NCBI RefSeq assembly: GCF_036621415.1
Contig: NZ_CP030941.1
Span: 2,478,001 to 2,542,000, forward strand
DNA: 64,000 nt
Source: Nitratireductor thuwali
GTDB taxonomy: Bacteria; Pseudomonadota; Alphaproteobacteria; Rhizobiales; Rhizobiaceae
Direction: 5' to 3'
The notes beneath the pieces were generated by a model. The model searched no databases and was not told the DNA's origin. It worked only from the letters and a program-made list of their open reading frames with translations. A program made the translations under genes and the position numbers. Positions 8,783 through 16,370 of this stretch are shown here, piece by piece (position 1 is the stretch's first letter; the number at the start of each line of letters is the position of its first letter).

Positions 8783-9138
8783 AGTTTCTTTCCTTCTCCT
8801 GCCTGTTCGTCCTCGGCCTTGAGCAGCGCTTCCAGCGTGTCGAGCCGGCGGGTCCAGAAGCGCTCGTAATAGCGCAGCCAGGCCTCTGCCTCGGCCATCC
8901 GCGCAGCCTCCAAACGGCAATAGTGAATGCGGCCTTCCACGCGCCTGCGCACCAGCCCCGCCGCCTCCAGAACCTTCACATGCTTGGAGGCGCCCGCCAG
9001 CGTCATGGAATAGGGGGAGGCAAGGGCGCTGACGCTCTTTTCCCCGCCCTCGGCCAATGTCCTCAGCATCGCCCGCCGCGTGCTGTCGGCGAGCGCATGA
9101 AAGACGGTGTCGAGCGTTGCTTCCTGATGGTCAACCAT
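8779..9138 (-). CDS. ArsR-family transcriptional regulator
   Basis: Winged-helix repressor of 119 residues. It has the signature FHALADSTRRAMLRTLAEGGEKSVSALA followed by the recognition helix SMTLAGASKHVKVLEAAGLV and the wing RRRVEGRIHYCRL. It lacks the paired cysteines of metal-sensing ArsR members and resembles the SdpR-like regulators that head SRPBCC/VOC operons. The start at 9138 is preferred because the -35 element of a good promoter covers the upstream in-frame ATG at 9177. It heads the operon running down to 6908 and is probably autoregulated. Confidence 0.88.
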   Translation of the reverse strand: MVDHQEATLDTVFHALADSTRRAMLRTLAEGGEKSVSALASPYSMTLAGASKHVKVLEAAGLVRRRVEGRIHYCRLEAARMAEAEAWLRYYERFWTRRLDTLEALLKAEDEQAGEGKKL

Positions 9139-9181
9139 ATGGTTTATAATATCGGCCCATCCTTGAAAGTCAACCACATGG
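9130..9181 (-). promoter_or_regulatory. Promoter of the arsR operon with two direct-repeat operator candidates
   Basis: On the minus strand TTGACT (9168-9173) and TATTAT (9146-9151) are 16 bases apart, a near-consensus sigma-70 promoter. The sequence CCATRTGGTTGAC occurs twice, at 9169-9181 over the -35 and at 9130-9142 over the predicted transcription start, 39 bases apart. Each copy contains the palindromic core CCATATGG or CCATGTGG. This arrangement suits autorepression by the ArsR protein. The predicted start is within a few bases of the ATG at 9138, so the mRNA may be leaderless. Confidence 0.65.
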
Positions 9182-9193
9182 TATAATGACTGC

Positions 9194-9226
9194 GAAAAGA
9201 AAAAGGCGCCGCATCGGGCGCCTTTT
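9194..9226 (-). terminator. Rho-independent terminator of bfr
   Basis: Inverted repeat AAAAGGCGCC (9201-9210) and GGCGCCTTTT (9217-9226) with a six-base loop. On the minus strand it is followed by a T-rich tail, and it lies 18 bases past the bfr stop and just upstream of the arsR promoter. Confidence 0.8.
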
Positions 9227-9243
9227 CAAGAATGCAGGGGAGC

Positions 9244-9729
9244 CTACTCGCTCTCGTCGGCCGATCCGGCGTTGAGCTGGCCGTATTTCTCCAGGCCGAT
9301 CGTGTCCAGCAGCTCGAGCTGGGTTTCCAGGAAGTCGATATGGCCTTCCTCGTCTGCGAGAAGTTCCTCGAAGAGCTTCATCGAAACATAGTCGCCAGCC
9401 TGATTGCAGATGTCGCGCGAATCCTTGTAGGAGGTGCGTGCGTCATATTCGCCGGCAAGATCGGCTTCCAGCACCTCTTTCACGTCCTGGCCGATGCGCA
9501 AGGCGCCGACATTCTGCAGGTTAGGATGACCTTCCAGGAAGATGATGCGCTGCACCAGCTTGTCCGCGTGATGCATTTCCTCGATGGATTCGGCCCGCTC
9601 CTTGGCGGCGAGCTTGGTGTATCCCCAGTCCTCCAGCAGGCGATAGTGAAGCCAATACTGGTTGACGGCGCCGAGCTCCAGAAAAAGAGCCTCGTTAAGC
9701 CGCTCGATGACCTTTGGGTCGCCTTTCAT
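9244..9729 (-). CDS. bfr: Bacterioferritin
   Basis: Haem-containing 24-mer iron storage protein subunit of 161 residues. The ferroxidase ligands of E. coli Bfr are all in place: Glu18, Glu51, His54, Glu94, Glu127 and His130. The haem-ligating Met52 is also present. The start at 9729 gives the canonical [12 protein letters not shown]. The gene begins inside the 3' end of bfd (35-base overlap), so the two are one transcription unit. A terminator follows. Confidence 0.97.
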   Translation of the reverse strand: MKGDPKVIERLNEALFLELGAVNQYWLHYRLLEDWGYTKLAAKERAESIEEMHHADKLVQRIIFLEGHPNLQNVGALRIGQDVKEVLEADLAGEYDARTSYKDSRDICNQAGDYVSMKLFEELLADEEGHIDFLETQLELLDTIGLEKYGQLNAGSADESE

Positions 9730-10006
9730 TGAATTTGCTCCCGAACTTTTCGCGCAACGCACGAACGCGGTCGAGATGCGTCACCACACTGGCTTCGCCC
9801 TCTTGCGCGTGGCTGTGGTAATCTTCGGTTACCCGAATGATTGTTTCCACCACATTTGGGAAGCAACCGCAACACCGGCCGCGCTGGGCCATCGCGTGAT
9901 ACACCTTGGCGGGAACGATAAGCTGCCAGGGATCCTCGTCGAGCATGGCGCGAATCTGCGCCTCGAGTTCCTTCTGCGTGATGAGATTACACTGACAGAC
10001 AAGCAT
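9695..10006 (-). CDS. bfd: Bacterioferritin-associated ferredoxin, C-terminally extended
   Basis: [2Fe-2S] protein of 103 residues that donates electrons to bacterioferritin for iron release. The cluster ligands are CxC at residues 4 and 6 and a CCGC stretch at 45-48, spaced as in the BFD fold. Typical Bfd proteins end soon after the second pair, at about 65-75 residues, while this one continues for some 30 more, basic at the end ([15 protein letters not shown]), into the start of bfr. The ATG at 10006 has AGGG seven bases upstream; a TTG at 10027 is a weaker alternative. Confidence 0.9.
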   Translation of the reverse strand: MLVCQCNLITQKELEAQIRAMLDEDPWQLIVPAKVYHAMAQRGRCCGCFPNVVETIIRVTEDYHSHAQEGEASVVTHLDRVRALREKFGSKFNERRPKGHRAA

Positions 10007-10192
10007 TCCTTCGCCCTTGGGTTTCAAAGCCTGGGAGCCTGCGCTTGCAGGGCTGGACGAACGATTTTCCGGGAAGAGACCAGCCCAGGGCAGCGCCGCA
10101 CCGGCGGCTTCATTCCTATTTGGGCATGGCGTTCTTCAATGGAAAGGGTTCAAGGCCCAGACATCTGCGAACGCGTCCTTTCGGACAGGCCC

Positions 10193-10222
10193 ATAACAAC
10201 CCTTCTTGAGATTGCCTGTCAA
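10193..10222 (-). promoter_or_regulatory. Promoter of bfd-bfr with an IRO-like palindrome
   Basis: Minus strand: TTGACA at 10217-10222, an 18-base spacer, then TGTTAT at 10193-10198. The -35 is embedded in TTGA-N9-TCAA (10206-10222). This fits the short TGA-N9-TCA consensus of the iron-responsive operator bound by RirA in rhizobia, although such a short motif can occur by chance. The leader to bfd is about 180 bases. Confidence 0.5.
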
Positions 10223-10266
10223 GATAAGTCATCCGCTGGGGCAAAAAGACGCGGAGGCCTTGCGGC

Positions 10267-10881
10267 CTATCCCCCGTGTTTCTCCAGAAAGGCTTCCGCC
10301 GAAAGCATCCGGAAGTCGTCGAGCGCGCTCCGCAATCTCTCATGATCCCAGTCCCACCACGCAAGCTCCAGAAACCGGTCGGCAACCCTTCCGTCGAAAC
10401 GCGGACGGATGACGCGCGCCGGCACGCCGCCGACGATGGTGTAGGGCGCCACATCCTTGCTGACCACCGCGCCGGCCCCGACCACCGCGCCATGGCCCAC
10501 CGTCACCCCCGGCAGCACCGTGGAGCCGTGGCCGAACCACGTATCGTGCCCGATCGTCACCACGTTGCTCCGCCGCCAGTCGAAGAATTCCGCCTCGTCG
10601 GTCGCATCGTCCCAATAGTCGCCGGCGCGATAGGTGAAATGGTGCAGCGTGGCGCGCCACGTGGGGTGGTTGGTCGCGTTGAAGCGCACGGCCGCGGCGA
10701 TATTGGCGAATTTGCCTATCGTGGCGCACCAGGCGCTGCAGTCCTGCATCATGTAGGAATAGTCCCCGAGCTGGGTCTCGTGCACCCGGCATCGCTCCGC
10801 GATCTCGGTGAAGCGGCCGAGCGTCGAGCCGGTCACCTCCGCCGTCTCGTGCACCAGCGGCTTTTCGGAGAGCCGCGTCAT
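10267..10881 (-). CDS. Hexapeptide-repeat acyltransferase of the phosphonate cluster
   Basis: Protein of 204 residues with a left-handed beta-helix fold. Isoleucine-patch hexads run through the middle ([49 protein letters not shown]), followed by the C-terminal [11 protein letters not shown] typical of xenobiotic acetyltransferases. It matches the DapH/GlmU-related group often found in phn operons. Its ATG overlaps the phnL stop (ATGA). Acetylation of a phosphonate or phosphonoribosyl intermediate is plausible but unproven. It is the last gene of the operon. Confidence 0.85.
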   Translation of the reverse strand: MTRLSEKPLVHETAEVTGSTLGRFTEIAERCRVHETQLGDYSYMMQDCSAWCATIGKFANIAAAVRFNATNHPTWRATLHHFTYRAGDYWDDATDEAEFFDWRRSNVVTIGHDTWFGHGSTVLPGVTVGHGAVVGAGAVVSKDVAPYTIVGGVPARVIRPRFDGRVADRFLELAWWDWDHERLRSALDDFRMLSAEAFLEKHGG

Positions 10882-11582
10882 GCCGCCCTCGCCGGCGCGA
10901 ATTGGGTGACGTCGATGATGCTGTCGGCCACCTGCTCGCGCACATCCTGGTCGTGGAAGATGCCCAGCAGCGCCGTTCCCGCCGCCTTCTTCTCCGCGAT
11001 CATCTCCACCACCACCTGCCGGTTGGCCCGGTCGAGCGAGGCCGTCGGCTCGTCGAGCAGCAGGATGGGATGCGCGGTGATGAAGCCGCGCGCGATGTTG
11101 ACCCGCTGCTGCTCGCCGCCGGAAAAGGTCGCCGGCGGCAGCCGCCATAGCCGCTCCGGCAGGTTGAGCCGCGCCAGCATCGCCGCCGCCTTCGCCCGCG
11201 CGCTTTCCGGCTCCGTGCCTTCGGCAATCGCCGGCTCGGCGACGATGTCGAGCGCCGAAACGCGCGGCACCACGCGCAGGAACTGGCTGACATAGCCGAC
11301 CGTGCGCCGCCGCACATCGATGACCGTGCGCGGATCGGCGGTCGCCAAATCCACCAGCGCGCCGTCATGGGTGACGATGATCTGGCCGGCGTCGGCCGCG
11401 TAATTGCCGTAGACCATCTTCAGGATCGAACTCTTGCCCGTGCCCGACGGGCCGCCCAGCACCGCGCACTCGCCCGCCCTGACGGCGAAGGAGACGTTTT
11501 CGACCACCGGCAGGCGCACGCCGCCCTGCAGATGCATGGTGAAGGTCTTGGAAAGCTCGGAAACGACAAGCGGAGTGGTCAT
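10878..11582 (-). CDS. phnL: Phosphonate C-P lyase system ATP-binding protein PhnL
   Basis: ABC-type ATPase of 234 residues, an accessory subunit of the C-P lyase complex. It has Walker [10 protein letters not shown], the signature [13 protein letters not shown], Walker [13 protein letters not shown] and the H-loop FHD. Walker B reads DEPTASLD and the protein opens with [12 protein letters not shown], both typical of PhnL rather than PhnK. The assigned ATG at 11582 lies on the end of a palindromic repeat element; an in-frame ATG at 11600 lies fully inside it. The stop overlaps the acyltransferase start. Confidence 0.93.
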   Translation of the reverse strand: MTTPLVVSELSKTFTMHLQGGVRLPVVENVSFAVRAGECAVLGGPSGTGKSSILKMVYGNYAADAGQIIVTHDGALVDLATADPRTVIDVRRRTVGYVSQFLRVVPRVSALDIVAEPAIAEGTEPESARAKAAAMLARLNLPERLWRLPPATFSGGEQQRVNIARGFITAHPILLLDEPTASLDRANRQVVVEMIAEKKAAGTALLGIFHDQDVREQVADSIIDVTQFAPARAA

Positions 11583-11851
11583 GGGCCTGTTGATACTCAT
11601 GGTTGCGGTGCTGGTTTGGTCAGATCGACCCAAGGTCGTAGCCTGAGGAGGAAGGACATGCAGCGCATATTCGACGACGAAGGCTGCGGCCATGGGTCGA
11701 TCTGGCCAAACCCTTTCAGGGCGAGGCATGCAAGGCCAATGGACGTCGTTGCAAAAACCTTGAAGTGGCCAGCACTGCGGCAGTTTTTGCGCCTAGCCAT
11801 TGGCCTTGCATGCCTCGCCAGCGCCACAACCATGAGTATCAACAGGCCCAT
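11581..11851. repeat. 271-bp palindromic element with three nested inverted repeats (MITE-like)
   Basis: The outer arms, 11581-11614 and 11818-11851, are 34-base inverted repeats with two mismatches. Inside lie two further hairpins: 11613-11644 with 11681-11712 (32 bases, four mismatches), and 11721-11742 with 11797-11818 (22 bases, perfect) plus an inner GCAAAAAC/GTTTTTGC pair. The whole could fold as a three-arm structure. It fills the gap between the phnK stop and the phnL start almost exactly. Mismatches in the arms are mainly transitions, as expected for an old repeat under pairing constraint. No transposase is encoded. Confidence 0.8.
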
Positions 11852-11852
11852 G

Positions 11853-12629
11853 TCACACCTGCAGGATCGAGGAAACGAGAAGCTGCGTGTAGGGCGCCTG
11901 CGGGTCGTCCAGCACCCGGTCGGTGAGGCCGGTTTCCACCACGCGCCCCTCCTTCATCACGATCATGCGGTGCGACAGGAGCCGCGCCACGGCCAGATCG
12001 TGGGTCACCACGATGGCCGCCAGCCCCATGTCCTGCACAAGCCCGCGCAAAAGGTCGAGCAGGCGCGCCTGCACCGATACGTCGAGACCGCCGGTGGGCT
12101 CGTCCATGAACATCAGCCGGGGTCCCGTCACCAGGTTGCGCGCGATCTGCAGGCGCTGGCGCATGCCGCCGGAAAAGGCGCGCGGCTGGTCGTCCACCCG
12201 GTCCCCGGCGATCTCCACGCGCCCCAGCCAGTCGGTCGCCGTGGCCCGGATCTGCCCGTAATGCCGGTCGCCCAGCGCCATCAGGCGCTCGCCCACATTG
12301 GCGCCGGCCGAGACCGTCATGCGCAGGCCGTCTGCCGGGTTCTGGTGCACGAATCCCCAATCGGTCCGCATCAAGAACCGCCGCTCCGCCTCGCTCATCC
12401 GGTAAAGATCGCGAAAGGCGCCGTCCCGCATACGGTAGGAGACAACGCCCGATGTCGGCAGCAGCCGGGTCGACAGGCAATTGAGCAGCGTGGTCTTGCC
12501 CGAACCGGACTCGCCCACCACCGCCAGCACCTCTCCCGGCCACAGATCGAAGGAGATGTCCTCGCAGCCGATGCGGTTGCCGTAGAATTTCGAGACCGAG
12601 CGCACGGTGAAAAGGGGTTCGGCGGTCAT
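11853..12629 (-). CDS. phnK: Phosphonate C-P lyase system ATP-binding protein PhnK
   Basis: ABC-type ATPase of 258 residues that docks on the PhnGHIJ core of the C-P lyase. Motifs: Walker A GESGSGKTT, Q-loop FVHQNPADGL, signature FSGGMRQRLQIARN, Walker B LMFMDEPTGGLDVSVQ and H-loop VVTHD. The Q-loop wording and the DLYRMSEAERR insertion are those of PhnK, not of oligopeptide transporters. It is separated from phnJ upstream and phnL downstream by two different palindromic elements, unlike the overlapping genes of the rest of the operon. Confidence 0.94.
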   Translation of the reverse strand: MTAEPLFTVRSVSKFYGNRIGCEDISFDLWPGEVLAVVGESGSGKTTLLNCLSTRLLPTSGVVSYRMRDGAFRDLYRMSEAERRFLMRTDWGFVHQNPADGLRMTVSAGANVGERLMALGDRHYGQIRATATDWLGRVEIAGDRVDDQPRAFSGGMRQRLQIARNLVTGPRLMFMDEPTGGLDVSVQARLLDLLRGLVQDMGLAAIVVTHDLAVARLLSHRMIVMKEGRVVETGLTDRVLDDPQAPYTQLLVSSILQV

Positions 12630-12660
12630 TGGGCGGCTCCTCCGGATATGAAGCAGCGCG

Positions 12661-12830
12661 GGATACCCCCCTCTGTCCTGCCGGACATCTCCCCCTCGAG
12701 GGGGGAGGTTAGCCGGCATCGACGACGTCCGAAACCTCTTGGCACGATGAAAGAGACGAGGCGTTGATGAAGAGATAATCTCCCCCCTTGAGGGCGAGAT
12801 GCCCGGCAGGGCAGAGGGGGGTGCGATACG
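12661..12830. repeat. Palindromic intergenic repeat between phnJ and phnK
   Basis: The left arm, 12664-12710, reads from CCCCCCTCTGTCCTGCCGG to CCCCCTCGAGGGGGGAGG. The right arm, 12777-12826, is its near inverse with TCCCCCCTTGAGGG and CCGGCAGGGCAGAGGGGGG. About 65 bases separate the arms. The arms resemble the 'CCCTCTGCCCTGCCGGGCATCTCCCCC' family that recurs between genes in rhizobial genomes (recognised from memory, no search run). Confidence 0.7.
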
Positions 12831-12843
12831 CGAAGACATTTGT

Positions 12844-13737
12844 TCATTGAACCTCTCCTTCACCCGGCGATCCCGTTGGTCCGGCATGCCCCTCCGCCCG
12901 CCGCTTCTCGCAATAATCCGTGTCGGAACAGACGAACATGCGCCCGCCCGCATCGTCCAGCACCACCTCGTCGAGATAGACGCCCGCGCTGCCGCACAGC
13001 GCGCAGGGCTGGTCGAAGGTCTGCACCCGGAATGGATGATCCTCGAAGTCGAGGCTTTCCACCCGCGTATGGGGCGGTATGGCATAGATGCGCTTCTCGC
13101 GGCCCGCTCCGAAAAGCTGCAGCGCGGCAGACATGTGCATTTTCGGATTGTCGAACTTCGGCGTCGGCGAGGGGTCCATCACATAACGCCCCTCCACCTT
13201 CACCGGATAGGCGTAGGTGGTGGCGATGTGGCCGTGCTGGGCGATGTCCTCGTAGAGCTTCACATGCATGAGGCCGTATTCCTCCAGCGCGTGCATCTTG
13301 CGCGTTTCCGTCTCGCGCGGTTCCAGAAAGCGCAGGGGTTCGGGAATGGGCACCTGATAGATCAGCACCTGGCCCGCTTTCAGCGGCTCCTCGGGAATGC
13401 GGTGGCGCGTCTGGATGATGCTTGCCTTCCCGGTCTCCGTGGTCACCGCCACCTCCGCCACCTTCTGGAAGAAGGCGCGGATGGAGACGGCGTTGGTCGT
13501 GTCGTCCGAGCCCTGGTCGATCACCTTCAACACGTCGTCCGGCCCGATGATGGAAGCCGTCACCTGCACGCCGCCGGTGCCCCAGCCATAGGGCATCGGC
13601 ATTTCCCGGCTGGCGAACGGCACCTGATAGCCCGGGATGGCGATTGCCTTGAGGATCGCCCGGCGGATCATCCGCTTGGTCTGCTCGTCCAGATAGGCGA
13701 AATTGTACTGGGCGATGTTGTCCGCATGCGCGTTCAT
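12844..13737 (-). CDS. phnJ: C-P lyase core, radical SAM enzyme PhnJ
   Basis: Catalytic subunit of 297 residues that cleaves the carbon-phosphorus bond of ribosyl-phosphonate phosphate using a [4Fe-4S] cluster and SAM. The unusual cluster motif CX2CX21C is exact: Cys245, Cys248 and Cys270, with the catalytic-thiyl candidate Cys276 six residues later. Each is offset by four from E. coli Cys241/244/266/272. The start overlaps the fosX stop (ATGA). The protein works in a PhnG2H2I2J2 complex in the cytosol. Confidence 0.97.
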   Translation of the reverse strand: MNAHADNIAQYNFAYLDEQTKRMIRRAILKAIAIPGYQVPFASREMPMPYGWGTGGVQVTASIIGPDDVLKVIDQGSDDTTNAVSIRAFFQKVAEVAVTTETGKASIIQTRHRIPEEPLKAGQVLIYQVPIPEPLRFLEPRETETRKMHALEEYGLMHVKLYEDIAQHGHIATTYAYPVKVEGRYVMDPSPTPKFDNPKMHMSAALQLFGAGREKRIYAIPPHTRVESLDFEDHPFRVQTFDQPCALCGSAGVYLDEVVLDDAGGRMFVCSDTDYCEKRRAEGHAGPTGSPGEGEVQ

Positions 13738-14153
13738 TCCGCCGCCTCCCTGCCTTTGGCATAGCGCGAGAGCCGGTCGGCAAGCGTGCCCGTATGCAGC
13801 TCGAACATGTGGTTGTCGTCGTCGTAGAAATAGATGGAGCGGCCTTCCCCTTCGACGCGCGGGCGCGGCGGCTTCATGTCGAGCTCCAGCCGGCGGATGC
13901 GCTCCAGATAGAGGTCGAAATCCGAGTCGTCGATCTTGAAAGCGATATGGTTGTAGCTGCGTTCCGGCAACGCCTCCCCCTCCATGATGGCGATCCACAG
14001 GCCGCCAGCCACGAAGAATTTCTCGCGCGCCACGGAAAAGGTTTCGTCTCCGCTCGAATAGACCTCCTCGGCGCCGAATATTCCGGTGAGGATCTCCGTC
14101 ATTCGCTCGAGATCCGAAACGACGAACGTCATATGAGACAGCCCCTCGATCAT
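13734..14153 (-). CDS. fosX: FosX-type fosfomycin resistance hydrolase
   Basis: VOC-fold Mn-dependent epoxide hydrolase of 139 residues. The metal ligands His7, His69 and Glu118 and the catalytic Glu44 of the FosX class sit at exactly those positions, and the C-terminus EGRSIYFYDDDNHMFELHTG is typical. It closely resembles the Mesorhizobium loti FosX, which is also in a phn operon and has only weak fosfomycin hydrolase activity, so the native substrate may be another phosphonate. It is coupled on both sides by ATGA overlaps with phnI and phnJ. Confidence 0.92.
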   Translation of the reverse strand: MIEGLSHMTFVVSDLERMTEILTGIFGAEEVYSSGDETFSVAREKFFVAGGLWIAIMEGEALPERSYNHIAFKIDDSDFDLYLERIRRLELDMKPPRPRVEGEGRSIYFYDDDNHMFELHTGTLADRLSRYAKGREAAE

Positions 14154-15265
14154 TCCGCGGCCTCCTTGCGCGCCGGGTCGTTGCCCGACCTGCGCTCCTC
14201 GAACTCGCGCCGCAACTGCCGCACCAGTCCGAGCTCGGCCTGGAAGTCGACATAATGCGGCAGCTTCAGATGCTCGACGAAGCCGGTCGCCTGCACATTG
14301 TCGGCGTGCGAGATAACGAATTCCTCATCCTGTGCGGGGGCGACGATGTCCTCGCCCAGCTCCTTCGCCCTCAGCGCCCGGTCGCACAGCGCCATGGCCA
14401 TCGCCTTGCGCTCGGACTGGCCGAAGACCAGGCCATAGCCGCGGGTGAACTGCGGCGGCGCCTTGGCGGAGCCCTTGAACTGGTTGATCATCTGGCACTC
14501 GGTCACGCGGATGCGGCCGAGCGGCACGGCAAAATCCAGCTCGGGAACGTCGAGCTCGATCTCCACCTCGCCGATGCGTATCTCGCCGGCGAAGGGATGG
14601 CTGCGCGCGTAGCCGCGCTGGGTGGAATAGCCGAGCGCCAGAAGGAAGCCCTCGTCCCCCCGCGACAGCGCCTGCAGGCGCGCGTCGCGCCCCTGCGGAA
14701 ACTCTGGCGGCGTGCGGGTGATGTCGGCCGGCTCCATGCTGTCGGGCAGCGCGCCGTCCGGCTCCACGAGCCCTTCGCCGGCGAGAATCTCCGTCACCCG
14801 CGGCATGCGGCTCTCTTCCGCCTCCCCCTCGCGGCGTTCCGGCGCCTCCGGCATGCCGTCGCCGGCCAGCCCGGGGTCGAGCAGCCGGTGCGTATAGTCG
14901 AAGGTGGGGCCCAGCAGTTGCCCGCCCGGCAGATCCTTGTAGGTGGCCGAGATGCGCCGCTCCACCAGCATCGCGCCGGTGTCCACCGGCTTCGAATACC
15001 CGAAGCGGGGCAGGGTGGTGCGGTAGGCGCGCAGGAGGAAGATCGCCTCGATCATGTCGCCGCGCGCCTGCTTGATGGCGAGTGCGGCAAGCCCGGCATC
15101 GTAGAGCGAGCCTTCCGCCATCACCCGGTCGACCGCCAGCGCAAGCTGGCCCGCGATCTGCTCCAGCGTCAGCGCCGGCACGTCGCGCGGCCCGCGCCTC
15201 CGGTCGGCCAGCAGCCGGTGTGCGTTTTCGATGGCGGCCTCGCCGCCCTTCACCGCGACATACAT
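14150..15265 (-). CDS. phnI: C-P lyase core subunit PhnI
   Basis: Protein of 371 residues, the nucleosidase-like core subunit that (with PhnGHL) forms the ribose 1-phosphonate triphosphate from ATP and phosphonate. It starts with the conserved MYVAVKGGEAAIENAH and contains FLLRAYRTTLPR and the TDCRMINQFKG-like ECQMINQFKGSAKAPPQFTRGYGL. GGAGGG precedes the ATG. It follows phnH after four bases and overlaps fosX by four. Confidence 0.96.
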   Translation of the reverse strand: MYVAVKGGEAAIENAHRLLADRRRGPRDVPALTLEQIAGQLALAVDRVMAEGSLYDAGLAALAIKQARGDMIEAIFLLRAYRTTLPRFGYSKPVDTGAMLVERRISATYKDLPGGQLLGPTFDYTHRLLDPGLAGDGMPEAPERREGEAEESRMPRVTEILAGEGLVEPDGALPDSMEPADITRTPPEFPQGRDARLQALSRGDEGFLLALGYSTQRGYARSHPFAGEIRIGEVEIELDVPELDFAVPLGRIRVTECQMINQFKGSAKAPPQFTRGYGLVFGQSERKAMAMALCDRALRAKELGEDIVAPAQDEEFVISHADNVQATGFVEHLKLPHYVDFQAELGLVRQLRREFEERRSGNDPARKEAAE

Positions 15266-15268
15266 GGC

Positions 15269-15880
15269 TCAGCCCTCCTGTTGGTGGATGCGCACGGTGC
15301 GCGGCAGTCCGATCAGCCCTTCCCGGCAGACCAGCAGCACGTCGATGCCGCGCGGAAACCGCGCATTGTTCTGTTCCCATTGCCGTGCGAAGTGCCGGGG
15401 CAGCGGACGCGGCGCGATTGCCCTTTCCGTTTCGATTCCGGGCCCGGCAAGCCGCAGCGCCGGCCCGCCCTCAAGGCTCGCCACCTCGAGCACCAGCGTC
15501 GCCGACCGGTCGGGATAGTCCTGGCTGCCCTGTGCGAAGTTTTCGAGCCCGATCAGGTCTCCAGGATCGGCCACGAAGGCGAAATGCGCCTCCGCCGCAT
15601 GCACAACGATGGGTGCGCCGGTGTGGAAGCCGAGCCAGGCGGCAACCGCGCTTTCCTCGCGCATGGCCGCATCGAGCCAGATCGGCGTATCGGGATCGCA
15701 CAGCGCCAGCGCCACTGCGCCGGCTTCCGGCGAAAGCGGGGCGGGCGGGCTGGGCAGCGGGAAGCCGGCCATGCCCAGGCCGGGCCGCGCCATGCCGTCC
15801 ATCAGCGCCCGGAACACGGACTGCGCCTCCAGCACCGGCCGCGCGAACCCGCCTTCCATCGCAAGTGCCTCGAAATCCAT
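15269..15880 (-). CDS. phnH: C-P lyase core subunit PhnH
   Basis: Protein of 203 residues, a PLP-transferase-like structural subunit of the C-P lyase core with no PLP lysine. Family features are the opening GFARPVLEAQSVFRALMDGMARPG, the LALCDPDTPIWLD block and the C-terminal GIDVLLVCREGLIGLPRTVR. The ATG overlaps the phnG stop. Length matches the family (about 190-205). Confidence 0.95.
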   Translation of the reverse strand: MDFEALAMEGGFARPVLEAQSVFRALMDGMARPGLGMAGFPLPSPPAPLSPEAGAVALALCDPDTPIWLDAAMREESAVAAWLGFHTGAPIVVHAAEAHFAFVADPGDLIGLENFAQGSQDYPDRSATLVLEVASLEGGPALRLAGPGIETERAIAPRPLPRHFARQWEQNNARFPRGIDVLLVCREGLIGLPRTVRIHQQEG

Positions 15881-16338
15881 CAGTCCTCTCCTCGGGTCAT
15901 TGTGAAGAAGTCGACCTGCGTGGCCGCCGTCTCCTCGCGCCGCCGGCCGTCGGCCTCGCGCTGCTCCGCGCGAAGCGGCGCGAGGATTGCGTCGGCGATC
16001 CGCGCCCGGTTTTCGGGCTTCTGCGCCAGCGCGTCGATCACCGCCGCGACGCGCGCCTTCTCCCGCGCGCGGCCGAGCGCATAGGAATGCCCGATCTCGC
16101 CGGTCGGCAGCTTCACGCTGGCCCGCGTCACCGTCGCCTCGCCGAAATTGAAGGCCGCGCCGCCGCCGCCGATCCGCCCGCGCAGCGCCACGAGCCCGGT
16201 TTCCGGGCCGCGCAGGGCTGTCGCCGCTTCCGGCAAACCGCTTGCCGCGAACAGCGCCATAACGCGGTCCTCCGGCGCCCTCGCAAGCACCGCCATCGCC
16301 TCACGCCTGGAAAACTGGGATTGTTCGGGTTCGGCCAT
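15880..16338 (-). CDS. phnG: C-P lyase core subunit PhnG
   Basis: Protein of 152 residues and first gene of the phn operon. It shows SRREAMAVLARAP, RGRIGGGGAAFNFGEATVTRASVKL and GHSYALGRAREKARVAAVIDAL, all hallmarks of PhnG. The start at 16338 has GAGGAGA nine bases upstream; the longer frame to 16383 would run into the operator. The operon continues H-I-fosX-J-K-L-acyltransferase. No phnM, phnN or phnCDE transporter gene lies in the window. Confidence 0.95.
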   Translation of the reverse strand: MAEPEQSQFSRREAMAVLARAPEDRVMALFAASGLPEAATALRGPETGLVALRGRIGGGGAAFNFGEATVTRASVKLPTGEIGHSYALGRAREKARVAAVIDALAQKPENRARIADAILAPLRAEQREADGRRREETAATQVDFFTMTRGED

Positions 16339-16370
16339 CCGGTTCTCCTCGTCTTTCGTTGATTCATCTA

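Noticed and set aside
11597..11851. 84-codon minus-strand frame inside the palindromic element
   Set aside because: It is produced by the repeat arms themselves (both ends encode the same MGLLILMV start) and has no independent support.
14255..16084. 609-codon plus-strand frame opposite phnI-phnH-phnG
   Set aside because: The minus strand encodes three coupled, well-conserved phn proteins; the plus frame is compositional shadow.
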